Shown here: positions 52,013-64,000 of the stretch, in pieces
Layout of the letters: each line of letters begins with the position of its first letter
Numbering within the stretch: the stretch's first letter is position 1
Origin: Pseudorasbora parva
Taxonomy: Eukaryota > Chordata > Actinopteri > Cypriniformes > Gobionidae
Length of the DNA stretch: 64,000 nucleotides
Reading direction: 5' to 3'
Assembly (NCBI RefSeq): GCF_024679245.1
Contig: NC_090182.1
Span: 38,357,047-38,421,046 of the forward strand
Notes under the pieces: model-generated
Seen by the model: the letters and a program-made list of their open reading frames with translations, nothing else
What the model was told of the DNA's origin: nothing
The model's database searches: none
Program-made: the position numbers and the translations under genes

Positions 52013-52840
52013 ATCATGACTGGGGCTGTCAAGCTTTAAAATGACAAAAATTAGAATAAAAGTGGCCCATATGATTTGCACTAAAGTCCAGATAATAACA
52101 CTGAGATTTGTCACAGGCAGGTGTATATTCCCTCAAAACCATTTGCCCTGGACTTTTCTTTTCAAAGACATTCAAAACCATATGAAAGAAAATGAAATGC
52201 TTTGTTACCCATATTGTACAGCAGGAACTCAACAGCTGTAGCTGTCCTTTGAGTTGCCGTTGAGAATGAAAAGACAAATTAGTCTATTTTGCTGCCTATA
52301 ATAACAAACCGTGTTCAGGAAAACCAAAGCTACTCAAAGATCTCTTCATGACAACAATGAAGTTGAACGATATTCGGCTGAGCAAAATTTCCCTCTCCTG
52401 AGTCTTTTGTTCTCGACGTGTGCTGTCACCATTCCTCTTGTGACAAGCACAGTCACGGACTCTTTTCTTTCCATCAATGAGGTGACCGGAGAGCCATTAT
52501 CTGAAGATTAGTGACACTATCAAGTGTTGGCACACGGAGCCCTTGGGGTCAAAGGACTTGGCAGGCCGTTAGCTGCTCACAGGCAGAACTGGGTCTGTGG
52601 CTGTAACTTACCACAGAACCGTGACCTTTAAGCACTGCTGGCCCGAGAGGAACGAGGCTTTATCGGAGCCACTCTCCGGGACTATCTGTTGACACGGCCT
52701 ATCTTATCCAATAATCCTTTGCCAATCATCTCCACTTTTCCCTCTTGCCTTGCATATGCCTCTATCCTCAAGTTTCTGTATTTGTTTCTGGGTTTGTGTA
52801 TTGTTTGGTTACCAAATGACTAGTTGACTATTGTTCATAA
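52013..52840. other. Unique intronic sequence
   Basis: 52310-52750 is non-repetitive and less AT-rich; no gene recognised. Confidence 0.35.
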
Positions 52841-53059
<219 letters not shown>

Positions 53060-53439
53060 CTGTCTGTCTGTCTATCTGGTACTCGGGTAGCATTTGCCGT
53101 GCGCTTTCCGAAACCCTCCACCTTCCCCAGCTCCCCCTGTATAGATTTTACTGGTAATTTTACTTTTACTGGTAATTCATGTGCGCAATATTGTTCAGCA
53201 GCAGTATGTCTTACTGGGTCACAGCAGTGTGTCGTGTATGCATTGGCAGTAGAAAGTCTCATACTTGCTTGGAAGCATTAGCAACAAAACCAGATTATAT
53301 ATTCTGCCAAGCCCAAACAGAGCAAAATTGTCATATCCATTACCATCCTAAACACTTCAAGGGTATTCATGACAGAAATGTATCCAGTAGTTGGCCAGGT
53401 TGTTGTCGGACAATTGGGGAATTAGTTGACCATCATGAT

Positions 53440-53599
53440 ATATAAAGCACTTTACATTTTAAATAAAATCAACACAAAAATGTAAACACAAAGCAATTTA
53501 AACATCGAAAAACATTTCTAAACGTTCTATTTTCTTTTGTCACGTTTTAAATACATCAGTCGTTTGTGGAGCCCTCAGATGTTCGGGGAGGGCATTCCA
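53440..53599 (-). mobile_element. L2-like LINE 3' end, second copy
   Basis: ATAAAGCACTTTACATTTTA, AAATGTAAACACAAAGCAAT and GTTTGTGGAGCCCTCAGATG align with 31219-31440. The minus frame reads WNALPEHLRAPQTTDVF, the same C-terminal segment. It is cut at 53599 by a CA tract. Confidence 0.85.
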
Positions 53600-53660
53600 C
53601 ACACACACACACACACACACATGCACGCATGCACACACACACATATATATGTATATATAT
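53600..53660. repeat. (CA)n and (TA)n microsatellite
   Basis: CA with ATGCACGCATGC interruptions, then a short TA/GTATA tract. Confidence 0.9.
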
Positions 53661-53754
53661 TGTAAGGTTTGTTGGTCAATCAGTATAGTTTCTTTTATAA
53701 TTTTGCTATACGTCGATACAGGGAGTGGTCTTTTATCCAACTTCATGGGATGGC

Positions 53755-54364
53755 TTAAAGGTCCCGTTCTTTGCGATCCCATCTTTCAAACTTTAGTTAG
53801 TGTGTAATGTTGCTGTTAGAGCATAAATAATAACTGTAAAATTATCAAGCTCAAAATTCAATGCCAAGCGAGATATTTTATTTAACTGAAGTTCCCTTTC
53901 AAAGCCTACAGCGAACGGCCGGTTTGGACTACAGCAGGAAGTGCAGGGATGTAATGACGTCACTAGAACCGTTTGTTGACTAACCCTCCGCCCACAAGAA
54001 CACGCAAAATAGGGGGCGTGGTCTTGTTGCTCTCCCACGTGGAGAAGAGCACGCATTCAGCGCTTGCATCTCCCCGTTATGGTAAGAGGCGGGACCTTTC
54101 CGGGCAAAGTGCGCTAAGCTGCTGTCCAATCACAACACGGGAAGCGCTGACCCAATCAGAACTCGTTACGCGTTTCTGAAGGAGGGACTTTATAGAACAA
54201 GGAAATCATCAGGCCGTTTTTAGGACAGAGGAAACAGCGCTGTACAGATAAGTAAATTGTGTGAAAAATACTGTTTTTGTACACGCAAAACATGAACTCA
54301 TGTTATATTGCACACTGTAAACATAATCAAAGCTTCGAAAACACGCGAAGAATGGGACCTTTAA
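53755..54364. mobile_element. TTAA-flanked element (TIR AGGTCCCRTTCTTYGCG)
   Basis: TTAA (53755-53758) AGGTCCCGTTCTTTGCG; inverse end CGCGAAGAATGGGACCT TTAA (54361-54364). Length 610 bp, interior GC-rich with CCAATCA boxes, no open gene. Confidence 0.8.
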
Positions 54365-56099
54365 AGTGTTTGACATATAAGATAGGAGTTTAACACCCTT
54401 TTTAAGGGAGCAGTTCTACATATTAGCTTAGTCCATTCCAATTGGAATTGACCCATTTGTGGGTATTCAGGGTCACTGCACCTTTCCAGACATGTTTAGG
54501 AACATAGTTATTTCACACTGATCGGAGTGCTTCCATCAGCCTCTCCCACCATTATGCCACTCGCTCGAATTAGCGATTCAAACCCACAGCCTGCTGCTTT
54601 GCCCTCTGAGAATACGAACATTTTGTCCCCCATTTCAAAGAATCAAACCCCTGTGAAGTAACGTTTGTGATTATACTGATCTGACTTGAGATTTCAAAGT
54701 CCTGGACTTGTCTTTATTCAAGATGTCTCCTTAAATCAGTTAATTAACGTGAGATAAAACCCAATCCTTTAATTAAGAGCTAATTCCTTTTTATTAAGAC
54801 AGACTTAAGTGCTTAAGGAAACAAAACTGTATTTGTCATTCCTTCAAGTATAAATGTTCTCTTTACTTTCAAAGATTTCCTCTTTTGGTTTATTATGTCT
54901 CAGTCAAGCAGAAGAATATACCGTCGTTATGGCATGAGTGAATGTTTATGCCATTTTCTGCCGATTTGAAATCTGGCTGTTTGAAAATTCAACAGGAGGC
55001 TTGATGGCTTGAAGGACAGGGTTGTGCGTGAGTGTGGAGTTGAGGATTTTACCATTTGCTCTGGCACAGGTTTCAGGATCAAATGCATTCCGGTCGCTTC
55101 AGAGAACACCAGCGCCCTAGTCAAACATGATATATTCGTTTCTGCTGGGATTTTTCCCAAATAATAGAGGATTTTTATTGCCAACCCACATGGTTTTAAT
55201 TGTGGCAAGGTAGGTCAGTGCAGCAGAGGAAACGGCTCGACAGGTGGAAAAAACTGTGGTAAGACAGCAGCGGCTGCACCCTAAACACTGTAATCTGATG
55301 GTATTACCGCTTAAAAACACACACCAGGACACATTTCGACATTAAGTTGTCAGTTTTAGCATGAACAATGAGCTAGATCGTGTTTCAGCCTTTGAATATT
55401 TTTCTGTCACACCATTTTATGCCAAAACAATTCATTTACACCTGCTTATTTATATCTGCTTGCATTTGTTTTAACTAAAAATCGAATTTTGAATTGAACG
55501 CCAATTACATATTCTGCTTCAATCGAGTGAGACTTCAGGGTTTGCGACTGAATGCATGCCAGAGAGGAAGCGTTTGTACAATGTCATCTTAAACTCATTG
55601 ATTGAGGCCGACAGCTCAACTTTTATAGTCTAATTTAGAGCGTCTACTCTGGCTTTCTTCTCATTAAAACAAGTCTTTGTGTTCTTGGGCACATTTGGAA
55701 TGTTTTTCCACCCGAAATAAATGTCATGTGCTTCACAGCCCGTTCGACAGCCTCACTTCGCTATAAGGCCTCATGTAAACGGTGTAAACAAGAGTACTGG
55801 AAATCTCAGTTGGTTGTCCATCTGTTCAAAGACAGTGGAAGTGTTTTCAAACACAGCCAGGGGTAAGTGCTGGTGGGCTGCATTGATCTTTCATCAACTT
55901 GTTTGGTGAGGTAAAATTCAGATTTCAGAAATAAGAAAACAACTGCACTGCGGTCAACACAATGCATTGACTAAAATTAAATTGTGCCAAATCCATTTTT
56001 AAAATAATTTCTAGAGGCATTTATGTTTGTGCACTCTTAATTAATATTAATTAATAATAATATTGTTAATACCCAATTATCCCAATATCTGGTTTTCAA
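54365..56099. other. Intronic sequence without recognised genes
   Basis: Unique to my eye; 54930-55330 and 55500-55900 are less AT-rich with weak chance frames. Confidence 0.35.
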
Positions 56100-57405
56100 T
56101 GTATTATACTTTAAAAATGATCATTTATTTCTGTGATCAAAGCTGAATTTTCAGGATGGTTCCTCCAGTCTTCAGTGATCATGATCCTTCAGAAATCATT
56201 CTCATATTCTGATTTATTATGAGTGTTGGAAACAGTTCTGCTGCCTAATATATTTGATGCATAAAAGGTTCACAAGAACTGCATTTATTCAAAATAAAAA
56301 CATATTTTCAAATAATATAAATCTCCTTTACTATGATTGTTTTATCAATTGAACACATCCTTGCTGAATAAAATTATTGATTTATTTAAAAAAAAGAAGA
56401 AAAAAAAAAAGACTGACCCCGAATGACTTACCAGGAGTGTATGTTGTTGTCACAAAAGATTTCTATTTTTAAAACATTTCCTTCTTTTTTTATTTTTTAC
56501 TTTTTATTCATCAAAGTTTTATAAAAAAGTATCACAGATTATGTAAAAATATTAAGCAGCAGAACTGTTTCCAACTTTGAAAATGAATCATCATATTAGA
56601 ATGATTTCTGAGGGATCATGTGACTGAACAACCTGATCTCACAGAATTCCGTGAAATCAACACGGACCCTTAACTCAAGAATCCGTGGTAGCTTCACGCA
56701 ATCGCCGAAAATTCTGTGATGGGTTCACGGAAGTGATGCCTGTAAGTCAATGACAGTCAGCATCCGTGGTCCACACACGGATTCCCAACACACATTTAAT
56801 TATTTGCATTTGTAAAAGTAGACATGATTTTATGAATATTTATAGCCTGCTTTTATATTTCGGAGCAACTAACTCCACTCCTACCCTAAACCTGTCAACA
56901 ATATAAAACACACAACAGGCAAATAAATGTACAGTCACAGTTATTTATTAGCTAAAGTGCGCATGGCTGCCTCTTCAGACCCGTTTCACTTGGTAAACAA
57001 TCCTTGTTTGAAGTGTAGTCCGTCCGTCGCACACTTTTTTGCACTTCTTCTGCTGACTGAAGGCATGAAAAGCAGTTGATTGCACTAGGAAACGTAGCCT
57101 AACAGTTTCTCAGTGTTGATGCACTTCGGGAGTTGTAGTTTTTATTCTGATTGTATTACACACATCCATTCATGAGAATCGATCGGGTCACTCGCACCGG
57201 TGCGCCTAAATATTTTTTCACAGTCGCACACAGTAATTTTCAGGCGTAAATGCGCCCAAAATGGGCGCTATGTAGAGCCCTGATAATATATCACAATGTT
57301 ACATTTGTTTTCTGTATTTTTGATCAAATAAATGCAGGCTTGATGAGCAGAAGAAACTTCTTTCAAAAACATTACAAATAGTAGTGTGTCCAAACTTTTG
57401 GCCTG
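56100..57405. mobile_element. Copies of the 42655-type element, one interrupted
   Basis: One diverged copy spans about 56100-56420, another from about 56440. Internal blocks TTAAGCAGCAGAACTGTTTC and AGAATGATTTCTGAGGGATC stop at 56638. The expected continuation (TATCACAATGTTACATTTG, AAATAAATGCAGGC, right end GTGTCCAAACTTTTGG) resumes at about 57285. The 640 bp between is a younger insertion. Confidence 0.65.
56640..57284. mobile_element. Insertion: AACCTGATCTCACAGAATTC element ending AGAGCCCTG
   Basis: Left part AACCTGATCTCACAGAATTC and CCGTGAAATCAACACGG; right part GGTGCGCCTAAATATTTTTT, CGTAAATGCGCCCAAAATGG and AGAGCCCTG, the inverse of a known fish hAT-type start (CAGGGCTCT). Possibly two elements side by side. 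Confidence 0.45.
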
Positions 57406-58706
57406 TACCATATGTATATTTTATTTTATTTTTTTATTGGAGGACACATTACAAGAAAATACTATTTCAGTCGTTTTAAGTTTCTCATTTTATAAAATGC
57501 CTTATTTGCCCTTTAGTGAAATTTTGTGAAAAAGTAAGTCATAGTACAGTGTGGTTCTTCTCAAAGTGCTCAGCATTAGTTTTCCTTAAATGTATCAAAT
57601 GAGAATGAAAAAAAAGGGATTTGTGCGCTCGTGTAATACAGAACCTTGCGGAGGTGATTTACACTGCAGTGACCTCACTTTAACACGAACCAGGATTTAG
57701 AGAATGGCCATTTCCAGGCCCCTGTGACCCTCAAACAGGGTCGATAGGTCTCGCTGATCTCACTGGTCTTCCAGTCATGTTTCCTCGTTTCAGTAATTGT
57801 GTTGTATTTGGCATATTGGAGCGTAATTCTAGCCTAATCCAACATACACTTCACAATGGCACTTGTGTACGAGAGTGCGGGTGAAATTTGATTGGAATAC
57901 AAGAATCTCTCTTTTCAAAGTAAATACGGGTTAAAGCGGCCCTCGTAATTGCGGCTTTTGAAGTCCATTAATGCTAATGTAATAAATAAACATGCCTCAT
58001 TTGATCTCGTCATTGGTGGAAGCGCTCGGGTACGGCTCTGTGTCGTAATCTGTGCGATTCTGCTCATGGCGGGCGTCACACTGACACCGGGAGTGAAAAA
58101 TGGATGGAGCTTCTTGGCATATTTATGTGAAGGGACGGTAGACTGGAGACTAATAAGAGAGAGGCGGGGGCCCCTGCTGATGTTTGAGGCAATATCCTCC
58201 TGCGGTCCTCGGCCCCTCTCGGGGGACGTCTCTTTAAAGGACATGGGAGCGAGAGAATGGCTGGCACGCTGCCCTCGGAAACCTCACTGCTATCTTCTCT
58301 TCAAAGGCACTGATTACACAGCTCTCCCTCTTCATGTAAACACTCTCTCGCGCATTCGGCCGGGAAATGATGCATTTCACGGGAACAGGGAATGGGGGAG
58401 AATTTCGTGAGAATGTGACACGACATATGCACAGAGGAAGTGTAGTATGTTTCTGGAGATTCAATTTAGTTTCTTTTATATGAAAATAAAGAAATTAGGC
58501 AACATTTTCAGATGTGTTTACATTTTTTAAGACACTAAATCTATTGACTTAATTAGTCAGTGAATATATCTTGCACATAGTTGTGAAAATATATTCCATG
58601 TTTTTGAGAGGTATTTTATCTTCTTTGATTGATTGATTTTTTTTTTTTTTTTTTTTTTTACTGAATGATATGAGAAATGAATAAGTCTGGCATCAGTGCA
58701 AAACTA
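57406..58706. other. Intronic sequence with a GC-rich island at 57930-58420
   Basis: The island is CpG-containing and open in several frames on both strands (up to 153 codons, first codon TTG, not ATG). No family recognised. A poly-T of about 21 lies at 58639. Confidence 0.35.
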
Positions 58707-59893
58707 CACTCTAAAAATGGCTGGGTTAAAAACAACCCAATTGGCAACCCAGCGCTGGGTAAATATTGGACAGAACTAATGCTGGGTTAAATTAACCCAG
58801 TGGCATTTTAACCCAGCAGACTGGGCTGTTGTGAAAACCCAAAATGTATTCAATTTTTTTTACCATTAATGGATTTGCTATTCTGGGTTATTCTTGCTTG
58901 GTTGTTCTTAAAATTTCTCCTGTGCATTAGCCTACTGTAAAACTAGACAATCATGAAAGAACAAATGAAGAACGCATGTTTAGACTGTTAAAACAATAAT
59001 TTTTATTGCTTGACAAATGGTACAACACACAAATGTGTTAAAATTGGCAACAATGACAACTACAAACCTAATTTGTCAATTTATTCACGTTTAAATCGAA
59101 CTTTTATGTTGACGCATTGCCGTGACTTTTGAGTGCCTGTGTTCATGATATGACACGCGCCCCCGTCATTCACACAGAGACGCAAAACATGGAAGAGTAA
59201 TATTTAAATAGTATTTAATATACACAGGCACATTCGGCTACAGTCTGGAGCCCTGCGTGACGCGACTGAACGCAGCCGAATATAGTCTACTTGTGAGTCG
59301 ATGCTAACGTACACAGTCACATTTTTAACATTTCAGTATGTACTTGGTACCGAAGTACAGTTATTTGTGACATCCCTACATACAACCATGTTTAATTTTC
59401 GTAAGGGAATCATGGTTCTGTGTAATCACAAACTGTATTAATCTATCGTCTCACATGCCTACCTAAACTAACACGAGTCAGTACATTGCATCGGATTCTG
59501 AGGTAAAACTTTTGTCGTCTTAACGTCATGTAAGCTTAAGAATTGTTGCTGCGAAGAAAAGAGAAAACTATAATTATGCTAATTAAAAGGATTATTAATG
59601 AAAATATATGAACTTATCTTAAAACATTTGCAACCAGTGGCTTTGCCTGCATTGTCCTTTCAAAATGACAGTTTGGGAGCGAATTTAAACGAATCAAGGC
59701 GGGAAGCACGTGAAACCACCAAGCGCTGGGTTGAATCAACCAAGCATTGTGACAGAGCAGGTTTAACCCAACGACTGGAAATTTGAAACTACCCAATGGT
59801 GTTTAAAATTTGATAAAATAAACCAACAAAAATTACCCAACAGTCTTAACCCAGCATTTTGGGTTAAAAAATAACCCAGCATTATTTAGAGTG
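58707..59893. mobile_element. DNA element with CACTCTAAA / TTTAGAGTG ends
   Basis: Left CACTCTAAAAATGGCTGGGT then GTTAAAAACAACCCA; right AACCCAGCATTATTTAGAGTG. TGGGTTA and TAACCCA boxes repeat in both ends. Length 1,187 bp. It resembles abundant fish elements with ACTCTAAAAAATGCTGGGTT termini. Target duplication not evident. No transposase. Confidence 0.7.
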
Positions 59894-59989
59894 CAGTGTT
59901 GCATTGTGTAAAAATAACAAAAAATCACATGTAATATTATATTGCAGAAGTGTCTTATGATTTATATCATATTATGTATATATAGGCTA

Positions 59990-60545
59990 TATAGGGAATG
60001 TCACAATACCCAATATAACATTGAACCGTTTGGTACGGCATTCACGGCGTGCTGGTGAATTGCGTTTTTTTTTTCTCGGTTGTGCATTTAATTAATTATT
60101 TTCATTTCCCTCGGTTTGAAATATTCCTCTCGGTTTATTTCGCCTCTTTTTGAGTGTCTACGCGCTGATTTGAGCAAATATCCAATCCCACTAAAGTTAA
60201 GGGGTGTTTACCCGCGTTTTAAAGTCTTGCTAGTTAAACATTTCTATATGTTTAACCCATTCATGCACGCGAATGAAATGTTTAACCGGCAAGGCCCGGA
60301 TTGTTCAATGCATGCACTGTTTTGCATTGAACATCTGCACTAAACGTCTGTCAAACACACGTGATTACTGGACAGTCTTACTGCGCTAATGCTGTCAAAT
60401 ACACACAAGGTTAAGTAAGGGTTTTCAAGTCTTTTAAGTAAAGAAAGAGAATTGCAAAAAAAAAAAAAAATCTGTTCCTGTTGCCTAACAATAGAATAGC
60501 AAAAAAAAAAAAAAAAGAACCGAAAAACCGTGGTTAAACGGTTAA
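59990..60545. mobile_element. Probable hAT-like element with AACCGTGGTTAAAC blocks
   Basis: GAACCGTTTGGTACGGCATT on the left and AAACCGTGGTTAAACGGTTA on the right recall a fish element of this type. Boundaries uncertain. Confidence 0.35.
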
Positions 60546-60573
60546 ACCGTGGACTAACTGTATTATTGCATCC

Positions 60574-60841
<268 letters not shown>

Positions 60842-60937
60842 CAGAGATACAGAGAGTTTTTATACAGTATATAACAAATAATAAGGTTTTGATATATACT
60901 GTATAAAAACTCTATACTATATTTGTAAAAGTATTTG

Positions 60938-61122
60938 GTCACACTTTATTTTAGAGTCCGGTTCACACTAACTATTAACTATCACTTTTGCCTCAATAAA
61001 CTCCTAAATTACTGTTTGTTAAACCAATATAAATATAAAAATAAACCAATATCCTAGAAATATGCAAGCTCATAAGCAACTATTTAATAGTGAGATTTGG
61101 ACCCTAAATTAAAGTGTTAGCA
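60938..61122. mobile_element. Short MITE (CACACTTTATTTTAGAGTCC)
   Basis: Left GGTCACACTTTATTTTAGAG; right inverse GACCCTAAATTAAAGTGTTA. About 185 bp. Confidence 0.6.
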
Positions 61123-62309
61123 ATTATTTAATTTCTATATAAAAATACAGGTTTTAAAATTCTATTTAGAATTCAAACAGTGCAAACTATTATAAAATGA
61201 TAATAAATTAACAATATGAGTTTGGCATCAGTGCAAAAACAGCTTTACATTGTTTAACACTCAAACAAAGTCATATCTCACATAATATTATTCAATAGAA
61301 CAGTCTTCATTTTGAAGCATCCAGCATTGGTTGACATTTTTACTGTCGCACAGTATATGAACGGCCAGTCCTACATGTAATCAATACCAAATTAATTGGA
61401 CAATAATATATGAGCAACACATCTTTTATTCCTGTTTTACGGGTTTCAGTGAGTCTGAGCCAGTGCAGTGGAATGAACATCATTACGGTGTAAAGGAGAG
61501 GAAAGCGTCTCACTGATAGCAGGATTTGATTGATGAGACGGTGCCAGTATTGTCTTGTTTCTGTCTGTCAGATGAGGATATTTTGTGTTGTGATGTGATG
61601 CTTGTAGTAGCCTAACTATAAAATATATATACTGTACCATCTCCGGCTTCTGGACTTTTATTGGTCACTCATTTCGCCTTTGTTTCTGTATTATTTATCT
61701 GTTTTTTTTTCCCTTGCTGTTACTGATACCTGTAAATCCTCATTTAGCATCATCTGATATTAATGGGTTGAGTGTGAGGAGACAGGAATAAAAATTTCAC
61801 ACCTAGGATTCCCAGATTAGCCTGCAACACACAGGCGTCACATTATCACGAGGGAACGGGAACCGTTTGAAAATGGTTAGTTGCTCAGAACGGGTTTATA
61901 AATAGAAGAAAAAAAAAATTCTGCTGGCGGATGGTGCAGGCTGATAGATTCTTTACATGCAATCTGCAAGCAATCACATCATCGTCACATGGCACAAGCT
62001 GATTGGCCTCTGCTGATCCTGCAGCCAATGAGATTGCTTGCTCAACAAATAAATAGTCTGGTTCGTTGTTTGCTGTTAGCTAGCCCGGCAGTGCTATCAG
62101 AGTTCCTCCGAACCCCTCCACCTCCTCCAGCTCCACCTGCCTAGATCTGCCTACAGGATTCATGTGTGTCCGTTTATGCATCAGCTGCATATATTGCATG
62201 CTCACAGCAGAATGACTGTGTATCTATTAGCAATCCATATTTGCTCAGCAGCAGATCTAGTCCGCCTAAACCAAATATATTAAAATTGGAATATTCAATA
62301 ACACACTAA
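61123..62309. other. Intronic sequence without recognised genes
   Basis: 62095-62260 (CCTCCACCTCCTCCAGCTCC) resembles 53100-53250, suggesting a shared dispersed repeat. The rest is unique to my eye. Confidence 0.35.
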
Positions 62310-63316
62310 GGGTGCTTTCACATCTCTAGTTCGGTTCATTTGGTCCGAACCAAGGGCAAACCATTATACATTGTTTCATTTTTCAGCTTTTTTGGATCCT
62401 TTTCACACCACACTGATTGCTTTGGTCCTAACCAGTTGAAACGAACCAAAACGCAGGCACGTGACAACATCTACATCACTCATTGGCTATGGTGTATTTC
62501 CTAAACTGCTTTTCGATTGGTCAGAATTTACGTGTGGGAAAATTCCAACAGAAGAGGCAAAGCCAGCAAACTATAATAACACTATGGAGAGATGACTGCG
62601 CGGGCTAGTTTTGTCCCTGGCCATAATCTACTAGGCTACATTGTGTGTATTTACCACAGTATGCAAACAATACATTTCTATAATGAAGCGTGGATGCGAC
62701 CTGAAAAAAACTTTCTAATGCGCTGCAGACGGGAGCGTGCATCGCTCGTCACTTCAAGCCGAGGCGTGCATTATAATTATTCTTAACTCTGACATGCTCA
62801 TCTTGCGGAAATATTGCCAACGATCTATCAGGTAATAAATATCATGCACATAATGTCAGCGCAGCTGACTACGGCAGCTGGTTATAGCGCTACATCCAAC
62901 CAGAGCAACGAAGGTGAAACAGAGCTTGTTGATAGATTAAACATTCGCCGTATCCGGTCGGCTAAACTCCGAACACATCTTCCCTTTTTAAGAACGACTT
63001 CAGTGCCGTTCTTTGTTCTTTTCTCAGAGAAAAGCTTAACTCCAAGTCTTCCAGAATCGCAGTCAAAGCTGATTCGAAAGACCGCCGCCGTTAGCCAGTT
63101 TCTGTGTTTACTAGAAGCACGCAAACGCAACTCGGCCGTCGTCATTATGGCCCCGGCCACCGACTCTATACACGATGTGATTGGCCCGTCCAGAGTGAGG
63201 GGAATACAGCTCAGAAGGGTATTGAGAGTTCCTAGATGACACTTGCGGGCAGATTAAATTTGCTGCCGCTAGGGTGCGTCTAGATTTCTAGGCTAGAGGC
63301 AGGTGTGAAAGGACCC
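62310..63316. mobile_element. Harbinger-like non-autonomous element, TAA duplication
   Basis: GGGTGCTTTCACATCT at the left and AGGTGTGAAAGGACCC at the right are inverted; TAA flanks both sides (62307-62309 and 63317-63319). A 3-bp TAA target and GGG ends fit PIF/Harbinger. A 141-codon + frame (62814-63239) and an overlapping minus frame match nothing I know. Confidence 0.7.
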
Positions 63317-63962
<646 letters not shown>

Positions 63963-64000
63963 CTCATTCCCTCTCTGATTCTGTCTGCACAGATTGAACT

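Noticed and set aside
57949..58410. 153-codon + frame
   Set aside because: Its first codon is TTG, not ATG, and a rival minus frame overlaps it.
62814..63239. 141-codon frame as a Harbinger transposase or Myb-like gene
   Set aside because: No catalytic or Myb motif seen; overlapping antisense frame equally open.
63993..64000. aff2 exon 2 at the right edge
   Set aside because: Splicing TG to ATTG creates a stop codon, and the residues do not match AFF exon 2.

Overview
The window looks like vertebrate nuclear DNA, most likely from a cyprinid fish. It is AT-rich and packed with di-, tri- and tetranucleotide microsatellites. It holds many DNA transposon remnants: TTAA-flanked elements, Tc1-like, hAT and Harbinger-like. 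It also holds short L2-like and L1-like LINE fragments and one tRNA-derived SINE. There is no operon-like organisation. Nearly all open reading frames above 60 codons are shadows of repeats or chance openings, and many lack an ATG.

One host gene is well supported. At 6397-6449 on the + strand lies the first coding exon of aff2 (AF4/FMR2 family member 2). It has a strong Kozak context, a GC-rich leader and a consensus splice donor. I found no second exon, so about 57.5 kb to the right edge is read as the 5' part of aff2 intron 1. The 6.4 kb to the left is upstream flank.

Layout. 1-2798: three nested TTAA-type transposons; the oldest, on the minus strand, carries a THAP zinc-finger gene split by the second, which is split by the third. 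2978-5297: a 73-bp-unit minisatellite of about 20 copies interrupted by a MITE. 6150-6450: aff2 promoter/leader and exon 1. 9.67-13.12 kb: a second multi-level nest. 13.2-24.2 kb: a hAT element, triplet arrays, a 1-kb foldback element, and a 400-bp tandem duplication later hit by an L1. 24-30 kb: mostly unique DNA with scattered transposons. 30.6-30.9 kb: an unidentified minus-strand coding-like fragment. 31.2-35 kb: two non-LTR retrotransposon 3' fragments. 37.4-38.3 kb: a deleted Tc1 copy. 42.6-47.3 kb: transposon pairs, compound microsatellites, a TTAA element, a SINE with perfect target duplication and a near-perfect hairpin. 51-64 kb: more TTAA, hAT-like and Harbinger-like elements and long microsatellites, ending in a (CT)n tract and an acceptor-like site.

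Family identities of transposons rest on terminal repeats and target duplications seen here plus memory of fish repeats. No database was searched. Regions called possible conserved elements are guesses from base composition and lack of repeats.
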